Positions 9,799-19,247 of a stretch of 64,000 nt of DNA are shown piece by piece; position 1 is the stretch's first letter, and every line of letters starts with the position of its first letter. The stretch is from assembly GCA_010671905.1 (NCBI GenBank), contig JAAHII010000001.1, positions 3,472,001-3,536,000 on the forward strand, given 5' to 3'. The translations under genes and the position numbers were made by a program. Below the pieces are notes generated by a model. That model did no database searches. It worked only from the letters and a program-made list of their open reading frames with translations, and was not told the DNA's origin. Source of the DNA: Leptolyngbya sp. SIOISBB. GTDB lineage: Bacteria > Cyanobacteriota > Cyanobacteriia > Phormidesmidales > Phormidesmidaceae.

Positions 9799-10051
9799 CT
9801 GTGCCCTGACCCCTCTCTGCCTTCTTAAGGATAGGCAGAGAGGGGAAACCGCCATTTTGCAGGTCAGGGTAGAGTTTTAGGAGGGGGTGTTTGAAGTGTT
9901 CAACCTTTGAGCCTTGAAGATACAGTTTCAAGCCCTCAATCACCTGGGAATCGTGGCGGGCATCAGGGATGAATGATATTAGTCGAAACCATTGATTGCC
10001 AACTCGCGCCACAGCCGCAGCCAACTGTGAGTCCGGGCGGTGGCGATCCAA
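9782..10051 (-). CDS. Unknown protein, possibly truncated by an IS remnant
   Basis: An 89-residue frame I do not recognise (ISFIPDARHDSQVIEGLKLY and LLKLYPDLQNGGFPSLPIL are the most protein-like parts). Its 5' end overlaps the left edge of the IS1634-type remnant at about 10031, so it could be the surviving 3' part of a gene cut by that insertion. It also overlaps the last 17 bp of the D27-like gene. It may not be coding at all. Confidence 0.25.
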   Translation of the reverse strand: MDRHRPDSQLAAAVARVGNQWFRLISFIPDARHDSQVIEGLKLYLQGSKVEHFKHPLLKLYPDLQNGGFPSLPILKKAERGQGTVILEL

Positions 10052-10983
10052 GCCATGCTGCTCAACGGGGTAGGCTGGGTGAGTGCCCCGTTGTACTGGT
10101 TTGAGCCGTTCTTTGTGGGCACAGCGATGGGAGCGGGGCTGACCGCCGAGCAGTTGAAGGATGCCCGCTGAGAGCGAGCGCTGAATGTGGTCTGGGAGGC
10201 GGGTCTGAGTGGCTGGTTGATGACAATTGCGATGCCAGCTGATCAGCGCTTCGGTGTGAGTGCGCCGAGTCTGCCTCTCGACACCAGTCGCTTCAGCGTC
10301 ACTGGGACTGACCCATCGTCTGAGTCTGAAGAGGAGGCGTTAGCCCCGCTGAAGATGACCTATGGCTACTCCCAAGAGCATCGGCCATGGTACCGACTCT
10401 CAGGGGGCACCGTGGAACGGCAGGCGCACTATGGCCAAGCCGGACGTTCCGCTCCAGGCCAGCCCCCCTCATACAACAGCTTTTATCTCCAGGCCGCAGT
10501 GGTCCCGTCGCCACCGGCAATTGGCCTCGCTCAGCGACGAGCCGGACGCTTCATCTTAGCCACCAATATGCTATCGGCAATCGACTTCATCGCCAGTCCA
10601 GTCCTCGTCACCGACAAAGACCAGCAGGTTCCAGAAAGGGGCTGCCGCTTTCTCCAAGACCCTTTGTTCTTCACTAGCGGTGTGTTTCTCAAGACGCCAT
10701 CGCGGGTGGCGGTCCTCACCTTCGCCATGGGCCTCGCTTTGATGGTTTAGACCTTGGCCCCAGGCCAACTGCGACAAGCACGGCCGCACAAGGCGAAACG
10801 ATTCCCAACCAACTCGGGAAACCGACTGCCAAACCCTCACTGCGATGGGTCTGCATGTGTTTTCAGGCAGCCCACTGGTGCCAATTAGACCAGACCCCTC
10901 AAATTTCTCACTGGACCGACATCCGGGTCAAGCTGCTCGGATTCTTCGGCGCACCTTGCCAGAAATACGATCTCCTCTGCTGA
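10031..10983 (+). pseudogene. IS1634/IS4-type transposase, decayed
   Basis: Remnant of a DDE transposase. The N-terminal part reads VAIQAMLLNGVGWVSAPLYW and LTAEQLKDAR, then an in-frame TGA near 10169, followed by VWEAGLSGWLMTIAM and LDTSRFSVTG, the usual first-Asp strand, then MTYGYSQEHRP. The middle is shortened and scrambled (about 10390-10520). The C-terminal part resumes with GRFILATN and ERGCRFLQDPLFF (the YREK-like region), a stop near 10748, a frameshift near 10790 and a tail that ends KLLGFFGAPCQKYDLLC at 10983. I could not define inverted repeats. The element is dead. Confidence 0.8.
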
Positions 10984-11573
10984 AAACCTGCGAAATGGTT
11001 AGGTTACGATATCGCCTCGCTAAGGTTCATCGTTACGGTAAGCGCCTGGCGTTACCCAAAGGCGATCGCTGACTTCCAGCGGGGGTTCCATAGATCCTGA
11101 AACCACGTAAAAAGCCCTTGTCACCGGTCTTCCACAGTCGTAGTTCAGCGCGACTAATCGCCAGCCTAGTCAGAAAGTCAGCTGATACTTACGAGTCGGT
11201 TTTGGAGACGACTGGAGGGCTAACGGTTGCCACATTACAGATACCTAATGCCAAACAACAATGTCGCAACTTGAGGGAACTGCTGACGATCGCGATGATT
11301 CTGATTCGGTAGTCCAGATCGTCTGCAGGATTTTTCAAGCAAGCGATCGCTCCTCCCCACCCTCATCTAGATTCCCAACGTGTTAGCAAGGCCAGTCGCA
11401 TTCAACTGCGATCGCCCATTTGCCAAAATTTCACCTCATAGGCTGACGACATCTCGTTTGACATGGAGGCACCCTGATCGATGCTCTCTGTTTCTCTCTA
11501 GATCCCTAGCCAGTATCGTCCAGGGAAGCAACCGTCTCCTAAGCGGTAGGTGGCGCCTTCCTGGATGGACTGA
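10984..11573. other. Intergenic stretch without a supported gene
   Basis: Nearly 600 bp between the transposase remnant and the 3' end of the CAP-domain gene. It contains several GCGATCGC octamers but no reading frame with coding character and no recognisable RNA. It may be degraded flank of the dead insertion element. Confidence 0.45.
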
Positions 11574-12710
11574 CTAGGCGCCAGTACGTCCTTCTGCAAA
11601 CCCAAACTGAATATAGTGACGAGTGGCTGCGTTCAAATCTGCGCCTAACGCGGCTTGCAAATCTGCATAGTTGTTGAGGTAAATCGACGGGTCAAAACTC
11701 CCGAACTCTCGATTCTCTTTGCTACCATGCGAAATATAATGCTGGGTCGCAGCCGCTAAATCATAGCCAAACGCCTGGATTAAATCAGCATTCGAGGCTA
11801 AGTATCGCCCTTCATCAAAAAGGTCTTGCTGGCGGTTTTCGCGCTGTCCGTTTTGTCGGTAATGTTGTCTGGCGGCTGCAAGATTATAGCCAAAGGCATT
11901 AATCAAGTCGTCATAGGATGCGAGATATTGCGCCGGATCGAAGATGCCACCCTCTGTCGATCGGCCTTCCCAATAGCCCATCTGGATGTAATGTATCGTG
12001 GCAGCTTGTAAGTCATTGCCAAAGGCATTGGTCAGGTCATCGTAAGCCGCCAAATACCGAGCCGCATCAAATAGATTTGGCGATCTCCCTTCATATTGAC
12101 CGGTGTTCAGGTAGTGCGCTTGCAGGGCGGCAGCATCACTGCCATAAACCTCGATTAAATCACTATAGGAAGCTCCATATAGCAGTGGGTCAAATCCTGG
12201 CGGTAAAGCGGAATTAGAGGTTGGCGTCCCTGTTCCTGTGGGGACAGGAGAGCTTGAACCCCCATTCGGCGAGGGTGGTGTGGTGCCAGGGTTTTCTATC
12301 GTGCCTTTGCCAAAAACCTGGGTCCAATAAGTATTGAAGTTGACGGATCCGGTGTCGTTGGCTAGGAAGTAAAAACCTATGCCGATCTCATTCCAATTAG
12401 CATTGAGAATATTGGCGCGGTGACCTGAACTGCCTAGCCATGCATTGAAAACTGCTTGGGGTGTTGATTGACCAACCGCAATATTCTCACCGACAAATCT
12501 AGATTCATAACCAAAATCTTCAGCTCGATCTTGAGAGTTATTGCCTGCTGGGTCTCGATGACTAAAAAAGTCAGCGATCGCCATATTTTGAGAATGATAT
12601 TGAGCGGCCTCTGCTAAATCAAGATCAACTGAAAGGGGAGATAAATTGTTCTGAACACGAAAATCATTCGTCAGATTAATCAACTCTAGAACAAAAGCAT
12701 TATTTTCCAT
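11574..12710 (-). CDS. CAP (SCP/PR-1/YkwD) domain protein with five C-terminal repeats
   Basis: 378 residues. Residues 5-135 are a bacterial CAP domain (LINLTNDFRVQNNLSPLSVD, YHSQNMAIADFFSHRDPAG, GENIAVGQ, SSGHRANIL, YWTQVFGKG), keeping the His and Glu positions of the family cavity. A Pro/Gly/Ser/Thr linker (about 138-168) leads to five tandem repeats of about 47 residues with the pattern FDxxxYLAxYxDLxxAFG...A..HY...G..EGR. These repeats occur in secreted cyanobacterial proteins and are probably wall- or matrix-binding. No classical signal peptide is visible, so export would need another route or a start not seen here. Monocistronic. Confidence 0.85.
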   Translation of the reverse strand: MENNAFVLELINLTNDFRVQNNLSPLSVDLDLAEAAQYHSQNMAIADFFSHRDPAGNNSQDRAEDFGYESRFVGENIAVGQSTPQAVFNAWLGSSGHRANILNANWNEIGIGFYFLANDTGSVNFNTYWTQVFGKGTIENPGTTPPSPNGGSSSPVPTGTGTPTSNSALPPGFDPLLYGASYSDLIEVYGSDAAALQAHYLNTGQYEGRSPNLFDAARYLAAYDDLTNAFGNDLQAATIHYIQMGYWEGRSTEGGIFDPAQYLASYDDLINAFGYNLAAARQHYRQNGQRENRQQDLFDEGRYLASNADLIQAFGYDLAAATQHYISHGSKENREFGSFDPSIYLNNYADLQAALGADLNAATRHYIQFGFAEGRTGA

Positions 12711-13655
12711 AATGAATGACCTGCTTTTTCAGCAGATCTAATGAATTACAGATTCAGCATTGAAATACCCTGTTCATCCACAACACTCGCTTTATCAAGG
12801 GTTAGCACTGAGGTAGATGATGAAGTGCCTTACCACCCGAGATAAATTGTTTGCTGGCTTTCGGTAATTACGGCTATCCCGTAAATCAAGTGCGCTCTGG
12901 CTGAGCCACATAGCATTTTCTGGCCTAATGAGGTATACCTTTTTGACTTAGTACAAAGTCTCCAGGAAGTCTCTACCCCTCATTCGCTGTCAAAATCCTG
13001 TAGCTTGACTCAAAAGTGAAAGTCGCGCGTCTCTCACGCTTTGAATCTTTAGGAGTACACTTCTTCTGAAAAGAACTCTTGGTAGGTGCCTGAACTCAAT
13101 ATGGCAAGGGTAGGAAAGAGTGACAATGATGAATTTACGTGGGTAAGAAATTAAAAGAACTAAGGAGATACGCAAAAACCGAATGGGTAAGCTGTCCAGA
13201 TATCCGAGATTTCTACTACGGCTTGTTGAGAGCTGATTGACCAAAACGCTTACGGCGTCTTCTAATTAACGTACCGCTCTCAGGCAGCCTGCTTACCTTA
13301 ATCATCATGAGTTTTTAGACAGCTCTGGGATTTTCAACTCATCCATAATCGTCAGTTGAGAGAGTCACAACCATGCCAAAAACTCTTCACTAACTCTTCA
13401 CTCAAAATGCGGCTCTAATGATGATCAATCAGCTTCAGAAAATACTGCAAATCGCAGTTGAGTTCGGCTACCTGCAGTAGCCACAACTCCTGCCCAGTCA
13501 GCTTTGCAATTCTGCCTTCTGCTCTCTGCTTTCATCCTTGTGCTATATCAGGCCGGATGGTCATGGCGATTCCACAAGCCGACAGCTTGAACCCGGGTTG
13601 GCTGCAGCAATGACTTCCCTATGGACTTAATCAAGCTGCTTAGATCGCTGTGACA
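12711..13655. other. Long intergenic stretch without a supported gene
   Basis: About 945 bp between two leftward genes. No frame longer than 84 codons, none with domain features, and composition is less GC-rich than neighbouring genes. The part next to 12710 must hold the CAP-gene promoter, but I could not place one convincingly. Confidence 0.45.
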
Positions 13656-14186
13656 TCAGTCATAAACCGACCCCAAGCGACCCGCTGGCGAATAAATGAA
13701 TGCCGCCCTGCCAATAATATTTTCTTCGGGGAGAAAACCCCAATGAGTGCTGTCAAAAGCATTGTTGCGATTGTCTCCCAAAACTACGTAAGCATCTTCG
13801 GGAATCGTCACTGCCTCGAATGTATATGTAGGCGGCTCGCTAATGTAAGGCTCTGACAGCGGTACCTCATTGATCAATGTTTGACCATCACGGACTTCAA
13901 TGGTTTCGCCTGGCAGGCCGATAACGCGAAATATCCACGGATCTTGCCTCATCGGATCTCCCCCGAGTGCGGGCGGCGGCGGCGGCGTAAACGTCACGAT
14001 GTCGCCCCGCTGGGGATGCGCATTTCTGTAAACACCCGGTGAAATCAAGAGGCTATCGTCGACTTGGAGAGTTGGCTCCATAGAGCTTCCAGGTACGTCG
14101 AAGGATCTGGGTACCGAGCCGACACAACCGTAGTTCAAAGCGACCAGTAGCCCACCTGACAGGGCCAGCCCAATCTTTCGACTCAT
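13656..14186 (-). CDS. Signal-peptidase-I-like protein lacking the catalytic lysine
   Basis: About 176 residues from MSRKIGLALSGG, with one N-terminal membrane segment, then the Ser-containing box VPGSSMEPTL (Ser35), GDIVTF, FRVIGLPGETIEV and the late GDNRNNAFDSTHWGFLPEENIIG box, all typical of signal peptidase I (S26). In active enzymes the third box begins with the general-base Lys (K-R-V/I-x-G-L-P-G). Here that position is Phe (WIFRVIGLPG, codon TTT), so the Ser/Lys dyad is incomplete. It may be inactive, use another base, or have a different role. Upstream in-frame starts reach 14276 but add a poor N terminus. No operon partner. Confidence 0.75.
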   Translation of the reverse strand: MSRKIGLALSGGLLVALNYGCVGSVPRSFDVPGSSMEPTLQVDDSLLISPGVYRNAHPQRGDIVTFTPPPPPALGGDPMRQDPWIFRVIGLPGETIEVRDGQTLINEVPLSEPYISEPPTYTFEAVTIPEDAYVVLGDNRNNAFDSTHWGFLPEENIIGRAAFIYSPAGRLGSVYD

Positions 14187-14350
14187 GACCTGGGTAGATG
14201 ACCAAAACCGCAGTGAGTAAACCATAAGGCAGAGACTGAACTCAGGAACCGTGGACGCGTTTCTGTCAGAAATCAACCCTGCAATTATGGGTTTCAGCCC
14301 GCCAAGGCGGTAGGGCTGCTATGGCACAATCTGGATTGGTCAGGTCGAGG

Positions 14351-16060
14351 TTAGAACAAGAAGTAGCGTTGGGCCATGGGTAGCACGTCGGCCGGTTCGC
14401 AGGTGAGCAGTTCGCCATCGGCGCGCACTTCGTAGGTTTCGGGATTGACCTCCATGTGGGGCTGATAGGTGTTGAGCTTCATGTCGGCTTTGCTGAGACT
14501 GCGGATGGTGTGGACCGCTTCGGGTGGTTTTTGCAGACCGATTTGGGCCGCGATGCCTGAGTCCACGGCAGCTTTGGACATAAAGCTAACATTAGTGGCC
14601 GCGATCGCCCCGCCATAACTGCCAAACATGGGTCGCATGTGGACGGGCTGCGGCGTCGGGATACTGGCATTGGGATCCCCCATTTGCGCCCAGGCGATCG
14701 CGCCCCCTTTGATCACGATTTCTGGTTTCACGCCAAACATCGCCGGTTTCCAGAGACACAGATCGGCTAGCTTACCCTCTTCGACAGAACCGATGATATG
14801 GGAAACCCCGTGGGTGATGGCGGCGTTAATGGTGTACTTAGCGATGTACCGTTTGGCTCGGTGGTTGTCATTGCGATCGCTGTCTTCTGACAGAGCGCCG
14901 CGCTGCACTTTCATTTTGTGAGCCGTTTGCCAAGTGCGAATGATGACTTCACCCACTCGTCCCATCGCCTGAGAGTCGGACGAGATCATGCTGAAGGCCC
15001 CCAAATCATGCAGGATGTCTTCGGCGGCGATGGTTTCGCGGCGAATGCGGGATTCGGCAAAGGCCACGTCTTCAGGAATGCTGCGGCTGAGGTGGTGACA
15101 CACCATCAACATATCGAGGTGTTCTTCGAGGGTGTTGGTGGTGTAGGGTCGGGTCGGATTAGTGGAGGAGGGCAACACGTTGCTCTCGCCACACACTTTG
15201 ATGATGTCCGGAGCGTGTCCGCCCCCCGCACCTTCCGTGTGATAAGTGTGAATCGTGCGGCCCTTGAAGGCGGCGATGGTGTCTTCGACAAACCCCGATT
15301 CATTCAATGTGTCGGTGTGAATGGCGACCTGCACGTCATAATCTTCCGCCACGCTGAGACAGGTATCGATCGCGGCGGGCGTCGTCCCCCAGTCCTCGTG
15401 CAGCTTCAGACCCACGGCCCCCGCTTCTACTTGCTCTCGCAGTCCCGGCTGCAGCGCACTATTGCCCTTCCCCATAAAGCCAAAGTTGAGGGGAAAGGCG
15501 TCAATTGCCTGATACATCCGCCAAATATGCCAGGGACCAGGGGTACAGGTCGTGGCATTCGTTCCCGTGGCAGGGCCGGTGCCGCCGCCGATCATGGTGG
15601 TCACGCCGGAGGCGATCGCCGTTTCAATCTGCTGGGGACAAATGAAGTGAATGTGAGCGTCGATGCCGCCTGCCGTGAGGATCTGGCCTTCCCCTGCGAT
15701 CGCTTCAGTACTCGGCCCCACAATAATGTCGATGTTGTCTTGAATGTAGGGATTGCCTGCTTTGCCAATTTTGGTGATGCGACCATCCTTGATGCCGATA
15801 TCGGCTTTGACGATGCCCCACCAGTCCAGAATCAGCGCATTGGTGATCACCGTGTCAACTGCGCCATCGGCCCGCGAGATGGGCGATTGCCCCATGCCAT
15901 CGCGAATGACCTTACCACCGCCAAATTTCACTTCATCGCCATAGGTCGTGAAGTCCTGCTCCACTTCGATGATGAGTTCAGTATCGGCCAACCGCACGCG
16001 ATCGCCCACTGTGGGGCCATAGGTTTCAGCATAGGCGCGGCGATCCATGCGGTAGCTCAT
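14351..16060 (-). CDS. ureC: Urease alpha subunit
   Basis: Catalytic subunit of the nickel enzyme that hydrolyses urea to ammonia and CO2. The 569-residue length and sequence are canonical: [19 protein letters not shown] near the start, the Ni-binding HIHFICPQQ, the carbamylated-lysine segment [10 protein letters not shown], the His flap MVCHHL, and SDSQAMGR. Start is the ATG at 16060, seven bases after GAGGA; an in-frame TTG lies two codons upstream. No other urease genes are adjacent, as is common for the scattered ure genes of cyanobacteria, so subunits UreA/UreB and the nickel chaperones must be elsewhere. Confidence 0.97.
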   Translation of the reverse strand: MSYRMDRRAYAETYGPTVGDRVRLADTELIIEVEQDFTTYGDEVKFGGGKVIRDGMGQSPISRADGAVDTVITNALILDWWGIVKADIGIKDGRITKIGKAGNPYIQDNIDIIVGPSTEAIAGEGQILTAGGIDAHIHFICPQQIETAIASGVTTMIGGGTGPATGTNATTCTPGPWHIWRMYQAIDAFPLNFGFMGKGNSALQPGLREQVEAGAVGLKLHEDWGTTPAAIDTCLSVAEDYDVQVAIHTDTLNESGFVEDTIAAFKGRTIHTYHTEGAGGGHAPDIIKVCGESNVLPSSTNPTRPYTTNTLEEHLDMLMVCHHLSRSIPEDVAFAESRIRRETIAAEDILHDLGAFSMISSDSQAMGRVGEVIIRTWQTAHKMKVQRGALSEDSDRNDNHRAKRYIAKYTINAAITHGVSHIIGSVEEGKLADLCLWKPAMFGVKPEIVIKGGAIAWAQMGDPNASIPTPQPVHMRPMFGSYGGAIAATNVSFMSKAAVDSGIAAQIGLQKPPEAVHTIRSLSKADMKLNTYQPHMEVNPETYEVRADGELLTCEPADVLPMAQRYFLF

Positions 16061-16282
16061 GGGCAATCCTCAAAATGCAATTCACAGCAAACTATAGAGG
16101 CAATGGACCATATCAGTCGCTAAATTGCCTACAGCCGAAAATATTTTACGGCGAGTTGCTTTGTCGGAGGACGATTCACCGCCATTTGTAACGATGGTGA
16201 AGCTAGGCAAGAGAGTTTCCTAGCCTAGCCACGGTGCAGTTACCAATACGAGGCAGATTCAGACCTACAATCAGCAGATCTA

Positions 16283-16450
16283 TTAGCTATGGCACGTGCA
16301 GCCCGTATGACCACAGCCAGAACCTTCAGTATGGCCATTGGCACAGGCGTCGCTGCAATAGTATTGCCCCGCTTTTTCAACTGCCTTACTGGTATCCACA
16401 ATGCACAGACAAGAGTCACAAGCACATTTCATTTGAGTAACAGTCGTCAT
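16283..16450 (-). CDS. smtA: SmtA-type metallothionein
   Basis: A 55-residue zinc/cadmium-binding metallothionein, too short for routine gene calling. The sequence has nine Cys (9, 11, 14, 16, 32, 36, 46, 51, 53) and three His (40, 48, 54) in the order known for Synechococcus SmtA: KCACDSCLCIVD, then YYCSDACANGHT and GCGHTGCTCHS. It should hold a Zn4 cluster in the cytoplasm. A GGAG site lies six bases before the ATG. It is divergent from the SmtB-type repressor gene at 16618, and SmtB-like operator sequences lie between them (16485-16498 and 16514-16529), so induction by zinc or cadmium is expected. Confidence 0.95.
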   Translation of the reverse strand: MTTVTQMKCACDSCLCIVDTSKAVEKAGQYYCSDACANGHTEGSGCGHTGCTCHS

Positions 16451-16484
16451 GGTAGTCTCCTCAGCCGATAGAATGGCAGATAGT

Positions 16485-16529
16485 TGAACAGGTATTCATG
16501 GATAATATAACACTTGAATGCTTGTTCAA
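16485..16529. promoter_or_regulatory. smt operator region (two ArsR/SmtB-type sites)
   Basis: Between smtA and smtB. Site 1, TGAACAGGTATTCA (16485-16498), matches the known smt operator half-site arrangement TGAACA-N2-TATTCA apart from the two spacer bases. Site 2, TTGAATGCTTGTTCAA (16514-16529), is a second imperfect palindrome. An A/T-rich stretch (GATAATATAA, 16501-16510) between them could serve as -10 for one direction. SmtB without metal would block both genes. Confidence 0.75.
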
Positions 16530-16617
16530 GTATCTAGATACACATTCTTTAGCTCTGACTAAAATGGCTGAGCTGAAGTTGCAAGCGGTGAAGTTGCTGG
16601 TAGCGATCGACTGATTG

Positions 16618-16971
16618 ATGTCGAACTCTGAAGACAAGACGGTGCAGGCGATCGGGGTGGATGTTCCGGTTAGTGGGATTCTCAGTGTGGAAAAGGCGCA
16701 GCGGATGGCTGAGTTTTTTGGGGTGCTGGGAGACCCAAATCGCTGGCGCATTCTGTCTGCCTTGGCCTTAAAAGAATTACGCGTGGGAGAATTGGCTGAG
16801 GCAGTTGACATGAGTGAATCAGCTGTTTCTCATCAATTGAGGGTATTGCGCACGATGCGGCTCGTCAGCTACCGAAAACAGGGCCGCAGTGTGTACTACT
16901 GCCTGAAGGACGACCACATCTTTAATCTCTATCAGGAAGCCTCAGAGCACCTGGATGAACCTGACGATTGA
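16618..16971 (+). CDS. smtB: SmtB-type zinc-sensing ArsR repressor
   Basis: 117-residue winged-helix repressor. The recognition helix is MSESAVSHQLRVLRTMRLV (about residues 62-80). The alpha-5 zinc site of SmtB is fully present near the C terminus: D-x-H (DDH) followed 11 residues later by His and then Glu (HLDE), the D104/H106/H117/E120 arrangement of Synechococcus SmtB. Zinc binding releases the operator. Start is the ATG at 16618; a TTG one codon earlier also fits. It is divergent from smtA, its expected target. Confidence 0.93.
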   Translation: MSNSEDKTVQAIGVDVPVSGILSVEKAQRMAEFFGVLGDPNRWRILSALALKELRVGELAEAVDMSESAVSHQLRVLRTMRLVSYRKQGRSVYYCLKDDHIFNLYQEASEHLDEPDD

Positions 16972-17065
16972 TTGGGAATAACTCTGATGGCAGCATTGCT
17001 GGGGCAATCTCGTTTGGGCCGACGGAAACGCAACTGGGAGGTTTGAGACTCTTCCCCTATCCGCG

Positions 17066-17228
17066 TCAAACCGTCCCAAATCCCTTACTCTGGATTCCAT
17101 AGCGTACCGTCCGGAAACTCAAGGCGCTGGTGTATGGACTGTCAGGGTATAAGTGGCCTTCCCCAGTTCTCTGCCGACATTGCCGACGCCGACGACCTGG
17201 CGATCGCACAGAGCCCGATGCAGTAAGC
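17066..17228 (-). pseudogene. Orphan copy of the 3' end of the metallophosphatase gene
   Basis: About 160 bp align in the same orientation with the last part of the phosphatase gene at 18032-18190. The encoded tails are nearly the same: SPYTSALSFRTVRYGIQSKGFG here, SPYTNAVSFRTVRYGTQSKGFG there. The copy lies directly downstream of the PIN-domain toxin gene, so the toxin-antitoxin pair is framed by two direct copies of the phosphatase 3' end. No start or upstream half of the gene is present. Confidence 0.8.
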
Positions 17229-17258
17229 TGAGATAGCCAACGGGAAACGGATTGCTCG

Positions 17259-17681
17259 TTAGGGACGAAATACGCGATTGAAAAATTCTTTGCGATAGCG
17301 ACGGTAAATATCGAAGTCCTTGTCCAGGGTAGCGATCGCCGCAACATTCAAACGCTCAGAGATCGCAATCAGCGCCAAGTCCGAAAAGTCGCCGGGCAGA
17401 TCTGCATACTGTTTATTAAGCTCTACTATCCGATCAAAGTCTTCTGCTAGTAGAGGTTTGCAGACGTAAACACCTCGTGCCAGATGATTCAGAAATTCAT
17501 TCTGCACTTGCCAGTTTGACGAAAGTAACCACATGACCTCAGTAACACAGCCCACTGTCGTGATCAGGCGAGCGGTACAGCGAGTGAAAAAATCAACAAC
17601 CGCGTCATGGTGACGATCAGCGGCATCGTAAAACGCTACAAGCAATCCAGTATCCACCAAAACGTCAGGAGGTAGCGTCAT
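17259..17681 (-). CDS. VapC-type PIN-domain ribonuclease toxin
   Basis: 140-residue PIN-domain protein. Acidic metal ligands are visible at DVLVDTGLLVAFYDAADRHH (first Asp), TEVMWLL (Glu), DFSDLALIAIS (Asp) and TLDKDFDIYR (Asp). Such toxins cleave RNA unless held by the partner antitoxin. The start ATG overlaps the stop of the upstream antitoxin gene by four bases (17678-17681), the usual coupled arrangement. The pair sits between a full and a partial copy of the phosphatase 3' end. Confidence 0.9.
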   Translation of the reverse strand: MTLPPDVLVDTGLLVAFYDAADRHHDAVVDFFTRCTARLITTVGCVTEVMWLLSSNWQVQNEFLNHLARGVYVCKPLLAEDFDRIVELNKQYADLPGDFSDLALIAISERLNVAAIATLDKDFDIYRRYRKEFFNRVFRP

Positions 17682-17923
17682 GATTCAGCCCGATGCCGAG
17701 CGTGAATCCGTTCACCCATAATCTGCCGACGTGTGTCTCTGTCAGATAGCCCACCTTCCGAAAGTAAATGCTGAGGCATTCCTCCCATGCGTTCTAAAAC
17801 AGTCTGTGGAGGTTCTGAATTGACGACTTCCCGTTGAATAAGCTGCACCAAGTAACTCAGCAGCGCCATTTGCTCAGACAGGGGCAATTCTTGCACTTGT
17901 GGGAAAAGTTGTTGGGCTTGCAT
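17678..17923 (-). CDS. Antitoxin of a VapBC-type pair
   Basis: 81-residue small protein with an N-terminal helical segment (QELPLSEQMALLSYLVQLIQ) like the dimer region of many cyanobacterial VapB-like antitoxins, and an unstructured basic tail that would wrap the toxin. It overlaps the downstream toxin gene by four bases. Assigned from gene order and length; the DNA-binding fold itself is not obvious. Confidence 0.75.
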   Translation of the reverse strand: MQAQQLFPQVQELPLSEQMALLSYLVQLIQREVVNSEPPQTVLERMGGMPQHLLSEGGLSDRDTRRQIMGERIHARHRAES

Positions 17924-18031
17924 CTGAAATCAGAGAAGGTGAACAGTGATACAGGCTGATGAGACTCACTCACACCATTATGTTGTCATATTCAATATCA
18001 AAAAGAACCGTTCCTGCGTATCCCTACACAC

Positions 18032-18766
18032 TCACACCGACCCAAATCCCTTGCTCTGGGTGCCGTAGCGTACCGTTCGGAAACTGACTGCATTGGTGTA
18101 GGGGCTGTATAGCGTGTAAGTGGCTTTCCCTGCGTTTTTGCCGACACTGCCAACTCCAACAATCTGGCGATCGCGCACGGTCTGGGTCATCGTCTGCGCT
18201 GGGTCATCCAAAGTTGTCACAGTAGAGGTCACTGCCCCTGCCGGAATTTGCAGTTGAAAGGTCTGGCCCGATCGCCCACAAAACAGTGTGTTAGCCTCTG
18301 CCCGCAGCAGTCGGTCCAGCAGTTGCATGGGTGGCGTTTCCGGTATCAATAGGTCATGGCACCCTACTGTACTGCCATGAATCAGCAGACAATCAAATTC
18401 AAAGAAGCCAAAGTCCAGCGATTTGAGCCACTGAACCGTTTGCCGCGATACCGATTTCCAGAGTTGCTCAACCCCATCGGGGCCTGCCTGCTTCAACAAC
18501 TCGGTGGCCTCCGGATCACTGCCCATACCGTGTAAATTGAAGCACTGCTCTTCCCACCAGCCAAGGCAAACTTGAGGTTCCAGCTCACCCCGGCGCGGTT
18601 GCCGCACCCGCTGCACCAGTGCCTCACATTGCGGATCGGGGCCGACGAGATCGCCCAGAATATACAGCGCTTCGACCTGGTAGCGGACTCGCTTGAGGTC
18701 AGCGAGCACCGTTTCGTAAGCGGAGAGATTGCCGTTAATGCCGGAGAGAATGGCCCAGTGAGTCAT
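18032..18766 (-). CDS. Metallophosphoesterase (YfcE/MJ0936-like)
   Basis: 244 residues with the calcineurin-like phosphoesterase pattern: a degenerate first metal motif (SGINGNLSAYETVL, where D-x-H is replaced), then LYILGDLVGPDPQ (GDxxG), CLLIHGSTVGC (xxHG) and FCGRSGQTF in place of GHTH. Loss of the first D-x-H and of the GHTH His suggests a weak or non-enzymatic protein. It resembles the C-terminal half of the neighbouring GTPase-phosphatase gene (19248-20066), so the two are probably an old duplication. Its 3' end is repeated at 17066-17228. Confidence 0.8.
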   Translation of the reverse strand: MTHWAILSGINGNLSAYETVLADLKRVRYQVEALYILGDLVGPDPQCEALVQRVRQPRRGELEPQVCLGWWEEQCFNLHGMGSDPEATELLKQAGPDGVEQLWKSVSRQTVQWLKSLDFGFFEFDCLLIHGSTVGCHDLLIPETPPMQLLDRLLRAEANTLFCGRSGQTFQLQIPAGAVTSTVTTLDDPAQTMTQTVRDRQIVGVGSVGKNAGKATYTLYSPYTNAVSFRTVRYGTQSKGFGSV

Positions 18767-18842
18767 GGGATGAGAGTGGATGGGTGGTTGAGGACGAGGG
18801 TGGTTGAGGTAAGGGGATCGGGTAAATGAATAACGTCAGTTC

Positions 18843-19153
18843 GGGTTAAATCAACCTCAAGTCAGATCGGTATCTTTGGGGCACATTTCCCCTCCTTAGG
18901 AGGGGTTAGGGGTGGGTTTTTCAATCATACGAAGTCCCCTTCAGACCCACCCCGCCCTGCGGGCACCCCTCCGTGGAGGGGATTGGGGTAACTGGTTTTG
19001 GGTTAAATCAACCTCAGTCAGATCGGTATCTTTGGGGCACATTTCCCCTCCTCAGGAGGGGTTAGGGGTGGGTTTTCCAATCATGTAAAGTCCCCTTCAG
19101 ACCCATCCCGCCCTGCGGGCACCCCTCCGTGGAGGGGATTGGGGTAACTGGTT
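18843..19153. repeat. Two tandem copies of a ~157-bp GC-rich repeat
   Basis: Copy 1 about 18843-18999 and copy 2 about 19000-19153 differ at only a few positions. Each begins GGGTTAAATCAACCTCA and contains CCCCTCCTnAGGAGGGG, AGGGGTGGGTTT and ACCCCTCCGTGGAGGGGA, that is, several nested inverted repeats. It has no coding potential. The structure fits a small non-autonomous element or a strongly folded RNA/terminator unit between two leftward genes. Confidence 0.85.
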
Positions 19154-19247
19154 GACTGAAAGTCGTGATCACGAATTCACGCTGAATAGGGTGAACTCAG
19201 TTCTGATCGCCACTCCCTGTTCCCTGTTCCCTATTCCCTACTCCCCT

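Noticed and set aside
12990-13244. An 84-codon frame on the minus strand
   Set aside because: No coding character, no ribosome site and no recognisable family.
14918-16123. A 401-codon open frame on the plus strand
   Set aside because: It lies fully antisense to ureC, whose protein is canonical; the frame is a GC-rich codon-position shadow with low-complexity His/Arg/Gly and no domain.
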